DNA of 59,866 bases from Lachnospiraceae bacterium (GTDB taxonomy: Bacteria > Bacillota > Clostridia > Lachnospirales > Lachnospiraceae). The notes beneath the pieces are model-generated. The model worked only from the letters and a program-made list of their open reading frames with translations, was not told where the DNA came from and did no database searches. This document shows, one piece after another, positions 8,064 to 16,280 of the stretch (positions within the stretch are counted from its first letter, which is position 1; every line of letters starts with the position of its first letter). Made by a program: the position numbers and the translations under genes. The stretch spans positions 1-59,866 of the forward strand of contig JAFLTC010000001.1 of NCBI GenBank assembly GCA_022510615.1, given 5' to 3'.

Positions 8064-8969
8064 TTATTCCATTTCCCGGTAACCGAAGTTTTTCAGCAAA
8101 AAATCACTATCCCGCCAATCCTTTTTTACCTTTACCCAGAGTTTCAGATTGACCTTTGCCTGCAAAAAGTCTTCAATATCCTTCCTGGCATTGGTTCCTA
8201 TTTTTTTTAACATACTCCCTTGTTTACCGATAATAATCCCCTTGTGGGAATCTTTCTCACAGACAATTGTGGCATCAATGTCAAATAGGTTCCGTTTCCC
8301 CTTCCGTCTTTTCATCTGCTCAACCGATACCGCAATGCCATGAGGGATTTCATCCGATAACAGCCGCAATGCTTTTTCTCTGACAAGCTCCGCCACAATC
8401 TGCCGCTCCGGCTGGTCAGTCACGGTATCCTCATCATAGTACTGTGGCCCCTCCTCCAGATAATCAAACATGGTGGCAATCAGATGGTCCACACTCTCCC
8501 CGGTCTTTGCCGAAACCGGTACGATTTCAGCAAACTCCAGAATATCCTTATAAGCGTCGATACAGACCAGCACTTCCTCTTTTTTCACTGTGTCTATTTT
8601 ATTCATCACAAGAATAACCGGCGTCCCGGAATGTTTCAGCGTTTCCGCAATATGCCTTTCCCCCTTACCGATAAAGGTATCCGCCTCCACCAGCCAGAGA
8701 ACCAAATCCACATCATGAAACGTATTCTCCGCTACATTTACCATGTACTCTCCCAGCTTATTTTTCGCCTTATGAATACCCGGGGTATCTAAAAAGACAA
8801 TCTGCCCCCTCTCATCATGGTAAACCGTCTGTATCCGGTTTCTGGTAGTCTGGGGCTTACTGGAAGTAATCGCTATCTTCTGCCCGATAATCCGGTTCAT
8901 CAGTGTTGATTTCCCTACATTCGGCCGCCCTACCAGCGTGACAAAGCCTGACTTAAATTGATTCTCCAT
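8064..8969 (-). CDS. era: GTPase Era
   Basis: 301 residues. The N-terminal GTPase domain has G1 GRPNVGKS, a switch segment with QTTRNRIQTV, G3 DTPG, G4 NKID and G5 VSAKTG. A C-terminal KH domain (EKDSHKGIIIGKQGSMLKKIG) binds the 3' end of 16S rRNA. Era acts late in small-subunit assembly. The ATG at 8969 has GAGG at proper distance; a GTG four codons earlier is less likely. It follows the M16 protease gene by 13 bp and is followed by the YqzL-like gene and recO, so the four form one likely transcript. Confidence 0.97.
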   Translation of the reverse strand: MENQFKSGFVTLVGRPNVGKSTLMNRIIGQKIAITSSKPQTTRNRIQTVYHDERGQIVFLDTPGIHKAKNKLGEYMVNVAENTFHDVDLVLWLVEADTFIGKGERHIAETLKHSGTPVILVMNKIDTVKKEEVLVCIDAYKDILEFAEIVPVSAKTGESVDHLIATMFDYLEEGPQYYDEDTVTDQPERQIVAELVREKALRLLSDEIPHGIAVSVEQMKRRKGKRNLFDIDATIVCEKDSHKGIIIGKQGSMLKKIGTNARKDIEDFLQAKVNLKLWVKVKKDWRDSDFLLKNFGYREME

Positions 8970-8982
8970 ATCGTACCTCACA

Positions 8983-11904
8983 TCACTTTAATATTCTTGT
9001 GGATTCAAATAACGTTTCTTCCTGTTTTACCTTTTCCTCACTGCCCAGCACACAAATAATGTCATCCGATAGAACAGCTGCTGTCATATCCGCTGTTGCC
9101 CGAATTTTTTCCTGTGTGGTCCCAAGGACTTCATCCCGCTCTTTCTGCACGTCCTCATCGGTAATTCCTGTCATATATGCCACATAGGAGCGTGTTCCTT
9201 TTGCTCTTGGCGTCAACGGACTGTCTAAATCACTGATGGTGCCGATAATGTATTTCATCATTTCCCTTTCATCGGCATCAAAGTGACGCAGATATTCCGG
9301 CACTCCTTCGTATACCTGATTTGTTTCTCCCAGCTTCGGGTCCCGGTAAGATACAAAATATCCGGTACCATCATTGGCGAAGGCACACATGACACCATAG
9401 GCACCTCCCTTTACCCTCACTTCATTCCATAAATAATCATTGGACAAAATCGTTTTTACAACCTTAAAAGCACCACTGTAGGCAATTCCCTGTTCTTTGT
9501 AGTCCCCCGTCCTGGCAGCGTACTGTACCTTTCCCGCCGTCTTAAAGCCCTCGTTCTTTGGAAGTTTCTCCACCCGCCAGTACGGCTCTGGTATCTCATC
9601 TTTCACGCACTGCGGCAATCCGTTAAGAAATGTACCCATGTCCTTTTCTGCTGCCTCATAGCCCTCTTTATCCGCAGTGAGACAAATTCGGATTCGCTCC
9701 CTTGTGAAAACCGCCCTTGTCAACGCCTGTAACAGGGCAATGAGATTTTCTTTTCTCTCTTCAAAATGTTCTTCCAAATCACAAAGGAAATCATAATAAG
9801 CGATTCCCTTTGCATACTCTGCCACAAGTCCCGCCTCACTCATATAAGCCAGTGCCCGGCCCACTGCCGTTCCATGTCCGGCGGACTGCAGGCTGACCTG
9901 ATTCGAAGAACGCAACTCCCCGATTACCTCTTTCAGACGCTTTTCATCCTGTAAATGGGATTTTGTAAGAGTTTCCTGTATCAAACCCAGTACATATCCG
10001 ATTTCCGGATATAAGGTCTTTGTATTTACCTCCATGCACATGGCATAATTTTTCTCTTTTCTACTTCTGTAGACTCCTAGATTCAGGGAATAACTTCCCG
10101 CATGGAGCAAAATCTCATTACTGAGCTCCCGCTTATCATGTAAATCCGTATCCACAAATCCGATAAGCTCTGTCAGAAGCTCCAGATACGGTGTATAATC
10201 CTTTAAATCCCTACAGTCAAAGGACAGACGAAGATAAGCGATTCCATTTGTAAATATATCGTGGTGTAGTGCCGGTCTGCCTGCCATTACCTTTTCCTCA
10301 TTGGAGAACGCCATAGCTTTCTTTCCGATGTCCTCTCTGGCTAAAAGCGGAATACAGGTAAGACTTTCCGACGGTGTCGGCTCCTCCTGATAAGCCTTTA
10401 ATTCCCTCGTGCCTTTCACAAGCTCATCCTGCTCCTTCTCCGACAGGGAGGCCTTATAATCCGCCAGCTTTCCGGCCTCTTCCTTTTCCATAAGGGCCGT
10501 CAGTCCTACCTTCGGCTCCACGCTGACAAAACTTGTGTGGGTGTTTTCCAGTAAATAGGTCTGAATCAATTTCTCAAAATATCCGGTTCCGATCTGTTTT
10601 TTTAAGAATTCAAAAGTGTTATTAAACTGTACATGAATAAATGGTTTTTCGTCATCATAGAGCCAGCTGTCAAACATCTGCAGCCCATACATCAGCCCCT
10701 TCGGATAAGAACCGAAATCCGCCTCCCGGTATTGAAATTCCAGGGCATTAATGGCTGCCCGGATAGCTTTTTCCTCCAGTCCTTCCTCTACCAGTTTAGA
10801 AAGGGTCTTTTCAATAACATCCAAAAACTCCTGTTTCTGTGACATTTCTACATTTTTCGCAATGATGGAGAAAAACGGCTGCCGTATACTTTCCTCATAC
10901 ATGGCAGAAATTTCACTGCCGATTCCGGCATCCAGTAATGCCTGTTTTAATGGTGCACCCACCGATTGAATCAGCACATGCTCTAAGATCTGCATGGCCA
11001 GATATAAATTCGTATCCAGAGAGGTGCCGCATACGGCATTGTAGCTAAAAAATGCCTTGCCCTTTGTGTCCTCCCCTTCGGTGGCAGAATAAAATCCATA
11101 GCTGTCTGCCCTTTCCGTAAAAGGTTTTTGCAATGCAATTTCCGAGTCCACTGCCAGATAATCGAATTCTTTTAGATAATGCTCATCAATCCAGTTTAAT
11201 TTTTCCTCCATATCCATATCCCCATAAAGATAAAGATAGCTGTTGGAAGGATGATAATACCGGCGGTGGAAATCCAGATAATCTTCATAGGTCAGCTCCG
11301 GAATCACCAACGGATCTCCTCCGGATTCCACGCCATAGGCCGTGTCCGGGAACAGAGACTGCTGGATATTCCGTGCCAGAAGTTGTTTCGGAGAGGAAAA
11401 AACTCCCTTCATCTCATTAAAGACAACACCGTTATACTTAAGAGAGTCCTCTCTGCTCTCCATTTCATAATGCCAGCCCTCCTGACGAAAAATTTTTTCT
11501 TCTTTATAAATATTAGGAAAGAAAACAGCATCTAAATATACATGCATCAGATTCTGGAAATCCTTTTCGTTACAGCTTGCCACCGGATACACCGTCTTAT
11601 CCGGATAGGTCATGGCATTCAAAAAGGTATTCAGAGAACCTTTTGCCAATTCGATAAAGGGGTCCTTTACCGGAAACTCTCTGGAACCACACAAAACCGT
11701 GTGTTCTACAATATGCGCTACGCCTGTAGAATCCTTTGGTGGTGTACGGAATCCGATGGTAAATACCTTGTTATTATCATCATTCTCGACCAGTACAATT
11801 TTAGCTTTCGTTTTTTTATGCTCCAGCAAATAGCCGGTGCTTCCTAACTCGGTCAGATTTTCTTTCTTTATCAGCCCATAGGCCGTACAATTTTTAATAT
11901 CCAT
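8983..11904 (-). CDS. M16C-family zinc metalloprotease (presequence-protease type)
   Basis: 973 residues, the length of the single-chain M16C group (PreP/falcilysin-like). The inverted zinc motif HIVEH is at residues 64-68, with the distal glutamate expected around the ENVE..FRQEGWHYE region. The protein divides into two homologous halves; the second (from about residue 540) lacks the zinc motif. Family members degrade peptides in a closed chamber. There is no signal peptide, so a cytosolic peptide-clearing role is likely. It is the first gene of the M16-era-yqzL-recO run and is divergent from the cold-shock gene. Confidence 0.9.
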   Translation of the reverse strand: MDIKNCTAYGLIKKENLTELGSTGYLLEHKKTKAKIVLVENDDNNKVFTIGFRTPPKDSTGVAHIVEHTVLCGSREFPVKDPFIELAKGSLNTFLNAMTYPDKTVYPVASCNEKDFQNLMHVYLDAVFFPNIYKEEKIFRQEGWHYEMESREDSLKYNGVVFNEMKGVFSSPKQLLARNIQQSLFPDTAYGVESGGDPLVIPELTYEDYLDFHRRYYHPSNSYLYLYGDMDMEEKLNWIDEHYLKEFDYLAVDSEIALQKPFTERADSYGFYSATEGEDTKGKAFFSYNAVCGTSLDTNLYLAMQILEHVLIQSVGAPLKQALLDAGIGSEISAMYEESIRQPFFSIIAKNVEMSQKQEFLDVIEKTLSKLVEEGLEEKAIRAAINALEFQYREADFGSYPKGLMYGLQMFDSWLYDDEKPFIHVQFNNTFEFLKKQIGTGYFEKLIQTYLLENTHTSFVSVEPKVGLTALMEKEEAGKLADYKASLSEKEQDELVKGTRELKAYQEEPTPSESLTCIPLLAREDIGKKAMAFSNEEKVMAGRPALHHDIFTNGIAYLRLSFDCRDLKDYTPYLELLTELIGFVDTDLHDKRELSNEILLHAGSYSLNLGVYRSRKEKNYAMCMEVNTKTLYPEIGYVLGLIQETLTKSHLQDEKRLKEVIGELRSSNQVSLQSAGHGTAVGRALAYMSEAGLVAEYAKGIAYYDFLCDLEEHFEERKENLIALLQALTRAVFTRERIRICLTADKEGYEAAEKDMGTFLNGLPQCVKDEIPEPYWRVEKLPKNEGFKTAGKVQYAARTGDYKEQGIAYSGAFKVVKTILSNDYLWNEVRVKGGAYGVMCAFANDGTGYFVSYRDPKLGETNQVYEGVPEYLRHFDADEREMMKYIIGTISDLDSPLTPRAKGTRSYVAYMTGITDEDVQKERDEVLGTTQEKIRATADMTAAVLSDDIICVLGSEEKVKQEETLFESTRILK

Positions 11905-12027
11905 TGTTTCCCTCCACTCCGAAGCGCTGTCCTCACTATTTATTTTGTAATTTTTTCCAACATTTATACAGTATCATATTTTAACTTACATTGCAAAATT
12001 CTTTTTCCAAATCATGTCCTGTTTTAT

Positions 12028-12056
12028 TTGACTTTTTACCTTCGTTGTGATATGGT
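12028..12056 (+). promoter_or_regulatory. Promoter of the cold-shock gene
   Basis: TTGACT (12028-12033), 17-bp spacer, and TATGGT (12051-12056) with an upstream TG (extended -10). The 5' leader is only about 30 nt, so the long thermosensing leader of E. coli cspA is absent. Confidence 0.65.
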
Positions 12057-12093
12057 TAATAAGTGTTAAAATTATTTTTAGGAGGCAAAACAC

Positions 12094-12291
12094 ATGAAAG
12101 GTACAGTAAAATGGTTTAATGCCAAAAAAGGATTCGGATTTATTTCGGATGAAGAGGGAAATGATGTATTTGTACACTTCTCTGCATTGCAGATGGACGG
12201 CTTCAAAGTTTTAGACGAAGGCGATGAAGTTGAGTTCGAAGTTATTGACGGAGAAAAAGGACCTCAGGCAGCAAACGTAACAAAGTTATAA
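12094..12291 (+). CDS. Cold-shock domain protein (CspA family)
   Basis: 65 residues forming one OB fold. RNP1 (KGFGFI) and RNP2 (VFVHF) are intact, with the family start [17 protein letters not shown] and end [10 protein letters not shown]. These proteins bind single-stranded RNA and DNA and melt mRNA structure. A GGAGG site lies at 12081-12085. A GC-rich hairpin with a U-run (12361-12396) closes the transcript. The name does not imply cold induction, because many paralogs are constitutive. Confidence 0.96.
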   Translation: MKGTVKWFNAKKGFGFISDEEGNDVFVHFSALQMDGFKVLDEGDEVEFEVIDGEKGPQAANVTKL

Positions 12292-12360
12292 TCGAATTTT
12301 AATGAACTAATTTTTATATATAGTTATGTAAAAGTTAAGAATTACAATGGGTTGTAACAA

Positions 12361-12396
12361 AGTTCCCCCGGCATGCAGACTGGGGGAGCTTTTTTT
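12361..12396 (+). terminator. Rho-independent terminator of the cold-shock gene
   Basis: Stem AGTTCCCCC (12361-12369) / GGGGGAGCT (12382-12390), 12-base loop, then six T. Confidence 0.85.
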
Positions 12397-12406
12397 GTGT
12401 TTTTTC

Positions 12407-12435
12407 TTGCTCCCCTCGTCTGGCTATGGTAGAAT
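12407..12435 (+). promoter_or_regulatory. Promoter of paaK
   Basis: TTGCTC (12407-12412), 17-bp spacer, TAGAAT (12430-12435), about 30 bp before the paaK start. Confidence 0.55.
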
Positions 12436-12467
12436 GAATCCATAATGTGAATGGAGGAATCAAAACT

Positions 12468-13775
12468 ATGGGTAATTATTTTCAGGAAGAAATCGAGTGT
12501 GCCTCACAGGAACAGATCCGTGCCTGGCAAAACGAACGGCTGGTAAAACAAGTCAAATATGTCTATGACAACGTACCGTATTACCGGACAAGAATGCAAA
12601 ATAAGGGGTTAGAGCCAGGTGATATCAAATCTATAGAGGATTTACATAAGCTTCCGTTTTTAACAAAGGATGATTTGCGGGATGCCTATCCCTATGGACT
12701 GTTGGCACGCCCTCTCAGTGACTGCGTCCGCATACAGTCTACCAGCGGAACCACCGGTCGTCGTGTTGTAGCATTTTATACCCAGCACGACATTGATTTG
12801 TGGGATGAATGCTGTGCCCGTGCGATTGTAGCTGCCGGCGGTTCCAATGAGGATGTTGTCCATGTCTGTTATGGATATGGATTATTTACCGGGGGACCGG
12901 GACTGAATGGCGGTTCCCACAAGGTTGGTTCCCTGACACTGCCAATGTCTTCCGGAAACACGGATCGTCAGATTCAATTCATGACGGATTTAGGCTCTAC
13001 AATTTTATGTTGTACCCCTTCCTATGCCGCCTATCTGGCAGAATCCATCCACGAGCAGGGAGTACGGGATAAAATCAAACTGAAAGCCGGCATTTTCGGG
13101 GCAGAGGCATGGACCGAGGAAATGCGTCATGATATTGAAGAGGCATTGGGTATTAAGGCATATGATATTTACGGTCTGACAGAGATTTCCGGACCGGGTG
13201 TTTCCTTTGAATGCAGCGAGCAGACCGGTATGCACATCAATGAAGACCACTTTATCGCAGAGATTATCGACCCGGCGACAGGCGAAGTTCTGCCAGAGGG
13301 CGAAAAAGGTGAGTTAGTATTTACCTGTATCACAAAGGAAGCCTTCCCTCTTCTTCGATACCGCACAAGAGACATTTGTGTACTGAGCCGAAAGAAGTGC
13401 TCCTGTGGCCGTACTCACGTAAAAATGACAAAGCCACTGGGCCGAAGCGATGATATGCTGATTGTAAAGGGCGTAAATGTATTCCCATCCCAGATTGAAA
13501 CCGTATTGATTAATCAGGGCTTTGCTGCCAACTATCAGATTATTGTAAGCCGTCAGAAAAACAACGACAATATTGAGGTCCAGGTGGAGCTGACTCCTGC
13601 CATGGCAGCCGATGATAGCTTTAATAAAGAGCTGGCAACAAAGAAACTGGTAGCCGGACTGAAATCCATGCTCGGTATTCTGGCAGAAGTTACCCTTGTT
13701 GAGCCAAAGAGCATTACCAGAAGCGAAGGCAAGGCAGTGAGAGTTGTGGATAAGAGGAATTTGTATCAGGGATAA
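12468..13775 (+). CDS. paaK: Phenylacetate-CoA ligase family enzyme
   Basis: 435 residues. The ANL adenylation motifs are present: STSGTTGRRVVAFYTQHD, YGYGLFTGGPG, YDIYGLTEISGPG, a YRTRD region, and a C-terminal domain with GRSDDMLIVKGVNVFPSQIE. The family activates phenylacetate or related aryl acids to CoA thioesters. In gut Clostridia such genes often accompany indolepyruvate ferredoxin oxidoreductase and serve arylacetate formation; that partner is not seen here, so the substrate is open. The ATG at 12468 has GGAGG (12453-12457); the GTG at 12447 lacks an RBS. A single-gene transcript between its own promoter and the hairpin at 13812. Confidence 0.9.
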   Translation: MGNYFQEEIECASQEQIRAWQNERLVKQVKYVYDNVPYYRTRMQNKGLEPGDIKSIEDLHKLPFLTKDDLRDAYPYGLLARPLSDCVRIQSTSGTTGRRVVAFYTQHDIDLWDECCARAIVAAGGSNEDVVHVCYGYGLFTGGPGLNGGSHKVGSLTLPMSSGNTDRQIQFMTDLGSTILCCTPSYAAYLAESIHEQGVRDKIKLKAGIFGAEAWTEEMRHDIEEALGIKAYDIYGLTEISGPGVSFECSEQTGMHINEDHFIAEIIDPATGEVLPEGEKGELVFTCITKEAFPLLRYRTRDICVLSRKKCSCGRTHVKMTKPLGRSDDMLIVKGVNVFPSQIETVLINQGFAANYQIIVSRQKNNDNIEVQVELTPAMAADDSFNKELATKKLVAGLKSMLGILAEVTLVEPKSITRSEGKAVRVVDKRNLYQG

Positions 13776-13811
13776 AAGACATGCTGGAAATAATTTAATG
13801 GAAGAACGATT

Positions 13812-13850
13812 ATAAACGCCACCCTTCATTTGTCACAGGGTGGCGTTTAT
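13812..13850. terminator. Hairpin between convergent paaK and hydG
   Basis: A perfect 13-bp stem ATAAACGCCACCC (13812-13824) / GGGTGGCGTTTAT (13838-13850). The U-runs are weak on both sides; it probably serves both convergent transcripts. Confidence 0.6.
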
Positions 13851-13864
13851 TGTGTATATTAACT

Positions 13865-13880
13865 TAGCATAACGGTGCTA
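13865..13880. repeat. Short palindrome, copy P4
   Basis: TAGCATAACGGTGCTA (stem TAGCA/TGCTA) just after the hydG stop. It resembles a shortened form of the palindrome at 17463-17486. Confidence 0.35.
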
Positions 13881-13887
13881 CATTTTA

Positions 13888-15312
13888 TCAGAACCGGAAG
13901 TCCCTTTTTCCCTCATGAATATTTTCTATATATTCCTTTGCTTTTTCCTTTACCGTCGGATTTGTAATAACCTCTAACTGCTCTTCAATCAGCTTTTCTC
14001 CTTTTTTCTTTGTGTCCTCGGAGGCATAATCCTCCAGATATTCCTTCAAGGTCATCAAGGCATTTGGCTGACAGCAATTGACAATCTGGCCGGATTTCAA
14101 AAGTTTCATAAAGCGGTCACCGGTACGCCCCTCTCTGTAACATGCTGTACAGAAGCTTGGAATATAACCCATACCCACAAGCCAGTTGACAACCTCATCC
14201 AGGGTCCGTCGGTCACTGACATCAAACTGGGCGGAGTTTTCCTCTTCCGGCTCTTCCTCCACATAGCCGCCCACACTGGTACGGGAGCCACCGCTAATCT
14301 GGCTGATTCCCAGATCCAGTACCTTTTCGCGGCTTTTCTGGGACTCACGGGTGGAAACAATCATTCCGGTATACGGAACAGCAATACGGATAACGGCAAC
14401 AATTTTCTGGAAAATTTCATCGGAAATCCCATTGTCAAATTCATCCGGATCAATATCATCGGCCGGACAGACTCTCGGTACACTGATGGTATGCGGTCCT
14501 ACTCCATATTTTGCCTCCAGATGTTCTGCATGCATAATGATTCCCACCAGCTCATAGCGGTACATATCCAGACCAAAAAGAACGCCACAGCCCACATCAT
14601 CAATTCCGGCATCCATGGCACGGTCCATCGCCTCGGTGTGATAGGCATAATCTTTCTTCGGTCCTGTCGGGTGGAGTTTCTCATAGCCTTTACGGTTATA
14701 GGTTTCCTGGAATAAAATATAGGTTCCGATGCCGGCATCTTTCAGCTTTTTATAGTTTTCTACAGTAGTAGCAGCAATATTTACATTAACCCGGCGGATG
14801 GCACCATTTTTATGCTTAATACTATAAATGGTCTTGATACTTTCCAGAATATACTCCAACGGATTATTGACCGGGTCTTCCCCCGCCTCGATAGCCAGGC
14901 GTTTATGCCCCATATCCTGCAGGGCAATGACTTCCTGACGAATTTCCTCCTGGGTCAGCTTTTTTCTGGCAATCTTTTTGTTTTTCAAATGGTACGGGCA
15001 GTAAAGACAGCCGTTCACACAATAGTTGGATAAATAAAGCGGTGCAAACATAACAATCCGCTTTCCGTAAAAGCGCTCCTTAATTTCCTTGGCAAGCTTT
15101 TCAATTTCCTTATTTTCTTCCTCCAACTCGCATTCCAGAAGTACTGCCGCTTCCCGGTGGGAAATACCTTTCATTTCCCTTGCCTTTTTAAGAATCGCAT
15201 CAATGACTTCCTTATTTCTCTTATTTTTCTGGGCATAGGCTAAAGACTCCTGAATTTCTCCATCGTGGATAAACTCATCTGCCACACTTGATTTTGGATC
15301 ATATTGATACAT
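13888..15312 (-). CDS. hydG: [FeFe]-hydrogenase H-cluster radical SAM maturase HydG
   Basis: 474 residues, the normal HydG length. HydG cleaves tyrosine by radical chemistry to make the CO and cyanide ligands of the hydrogenase H-cluster. The radical SAM motif CVNGCLYC (CX3CX2C, C98, C102, C105) binds the first [4Fe-4S] cluster. The C-terminal C388, C391 and C413/C414 form the CX2CX21-22C site that carries the second cluster and distinguishes HydG from ThiH. It is preceded by the TM1266-like gene and the leader RNA at 15624-15763. hydE and hydF are not in the window. Confidence 0.95.
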   Translation of the reverse strand: MYQYDPKSSVADEFIHDGEIQESLAYAQKNKRNKEVIDAILKKAREMKGISHREAAVLLECELEEENKEIEKLAKEIKERFYGKRIVMFAPLYLSNYCVNGCLYCPYHLKNKKIARKKLTQEEIRQEVIALQDMGHKRLAIEAGEDPVNNPLEYILESIKTIYSIKHKNGAIRRVNVNIAATTVENYKKLKDAGIGTYILFQETYNRKGYEKLHPTGPKKDYAYHTEAMDRAMDAGIDDVGCGVLFGLDMYRYELVGIIMHAEHLEAKYGVGPHTISVPRVCPADDIDPDEFDNGISDEIFQKIVAVIRIAVPYTGMIVSTRESQKSREKVLDLGISQISGGSRTSVGGYVEEEPEEENSAQFDVSDRRTLDEVVNWLVGMGYIPSFCTACYREGRTGDRFMKLLKSGQIVNCCQPNALMTLKEYLEDYASEDTKKKGEKLIEEQLEVITNPTVKEKAKEYIENIHEGKRDFRF

Positions 15313-15342
15313 ACTTTTTCCTCCATTCCGCCGTCTGGCGCT

Positions 15343-15588
15343 TTATTTTGTCGCATAAATTGTTTTTGTACTAACTCCCTTTACCATTCCCAGCTTTCCG
15401 GATATGGCACTGATTACATCATTTTCAGCATCTACGATTACACTAATAACCGATAAATTCCTTTCCCGGTAAGGCACCCCCATCCGTCCTATCATATAGG
15501 AACGGTACTGATGCAAAATCTCATTTATCTCTTCTGCTGCCTCTCCGTTTTCCACAATAATTCCAATGAGCGCAATTCGTTTTTCCAA
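15343..15588 (-). CDS. TM1266-family iron-only hydrogenase system regulator (putative)
   Basis: 81 residues with an ACT/NikR-like beta-alpha-beta-beta-alpha-beta pattern (RIALIGIIVENGEAAEEINEIL, LSVISVIVDAENDVISAISGKLG). This family is typically found with hyd maturation genes and is annotated as a putative regulator. The gene directly precedes hydG. The start codon appears to be TTG with GGGGG upstream. It lacks a DNA-binding domain, so the word regulator rests only on context. Confidence 0.8.
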   Translation of the reverse strand: MEKRIALIGIIVENGEAAEEINEILHQYRSYMIGRMGVPYRERNLSVISVIVDAENDVISAISGKLGMVKGVSTKTIYATK

Positions 15589-15623
15589 TACAATCTGTCC
15601 CCCTTTTTTTCATCTATTTTCCT

Positions 15624-15763
15624 AAAAAAATAAAACACCCGGACATACATCCAGGCGCAGTTGTAACAGAATAAACCAGCCACCGGTTCCGGTGGACTTC
15701 CCGTTATTTTATCGCCTTTCCGCTTAGGACGAACCTTTGCACGTCAGCACGACCATTTGTCTG
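15624..15763 (-). ncRNA. Structured leader RNA with terminator in front of the hyd genes (candidate riboswitch)
   Basis: A promoter on the minus strand (15769-15797) would start a transcript near 15763. It contains a palindromic hairpin CCACC-GGTTCC-GGTGG (15680-15695) flanked by AAATAA/TTTATT, and ends in an 8-bp terminator stem (15636-15643 with 15650-15657) followed by TTTTATTTTTTT. The segment 15713-15717 is complementary to 15653-15657, the 5' arm of the terminator, so an alternative pairing that prevents termination is possible. The first hyd gene starts 36 bp further on. This is the layout of a transcription attenuator or riboswitch. I cannot match it to a known class; a stand-alone small RNA is the alternative. 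Confidence 0.55.
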
Positions 15764-15768
15764 ATACT

Positions 15769-15797
15769 AGCATATCATAGATTTAGCTATATGACAA
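15769..15797 (-). promoter_or_regulatory. Promoter of the hyd leader RNA
   Basis: Minus strand TTGTCA (15792-15797), 17-bp spacer, TATGCT (15769-15774). Confidence 0.7.
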
Positions 15798-15836
15798 GAG
15801 TTATATTTTTTCAATTAAAAAGGCAGAAAACGACAC

Positions 15837-15865
15837 TTGACATTACACATATGGCAATGTATACT
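15837..15865 (+). promoter_or_regulatory. Consensus promoter of the small membrane protein gene
   Basis: TTGACA (15837-15842), 17-bp spacer, TATACT (15860-15865). Its -35 lies 40 bp from the -35 of the divergent hyd leader promoter. Confidence 0.8.
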
Positions 15866-15934
15866 AAATACACTCATATGTTTCTAAATTTAGAAGCAAT
15901 GGTTCTTTTATTCTTTATCAAATGGAGGAGAATG

Positions 15935-16279
15935 ATGGAAAAACGAATGAAAAACCTTTTGGTACTTTATAAAGACCTTACGGAACAGACACTTCCGGCA
16001 TCGGAAGCGGCTGCCCACAAGGAAAAACTTTTGGTGCAGATACAGTTTATGCAGCACGAACGGTTGATTCATCTGATTGTTACCGTTTTATTTGCGTTGC
16101 TCACTGTCATTACGTTATTTGCCAGTCTATTTTTACTTCAGCCATTACTTCTTGTACTATTCCTGTTATTTCTGGTTCTCCTAATCCCATACATCCGCCA
16201 CTACTACATACTGGAAAATGGCGTGCAGAAGTTGTATGAATACCATGACAAGCTGGAAGCCCTATCAGAAAAGAAATGA
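15935..16279 (+). CDS. Small two-helix membrane protein of unknown function
   Basis: 114 residues from the ATG at 15935, which has GGAGG at 15924-15928; the adjoining ATG at 15932 would be too close. A polar N-terminal half with a predicted helix (LPASEAAAHKEKLLVQIQFMQHERL) is followed by two hydrophobic segments (LIVTVLFALLTVITLFASLF and LLLVLFLLFLVLLIPYI) and a charged tail. I do not recognise a family. It is transcribed alone from a consensus promoter and converges with the deacetylase gene, whose stop lies 2 bp from its own. Confidence 0.75.
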   Translation: MEKRMKNLLVLYKDLTEQTLPASEAAAHKEKLLVQIQFMQHERLIHLIVTVLFALLTVITLFASLFLLQPLLLVLFLLFLVLLIPYIRHYYILENGVQKLYEYHDKLEALSEKK

Positions 16280-16280
16280 A

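Noticed and set aside
15624-15763. Cobalamin, ZTP, T-box or SRP RNA as the identity of the hyd leader
   Set aside because: Required invariant segments are missing for each; only short stretches are alike. Left as an unassigned structured leader.
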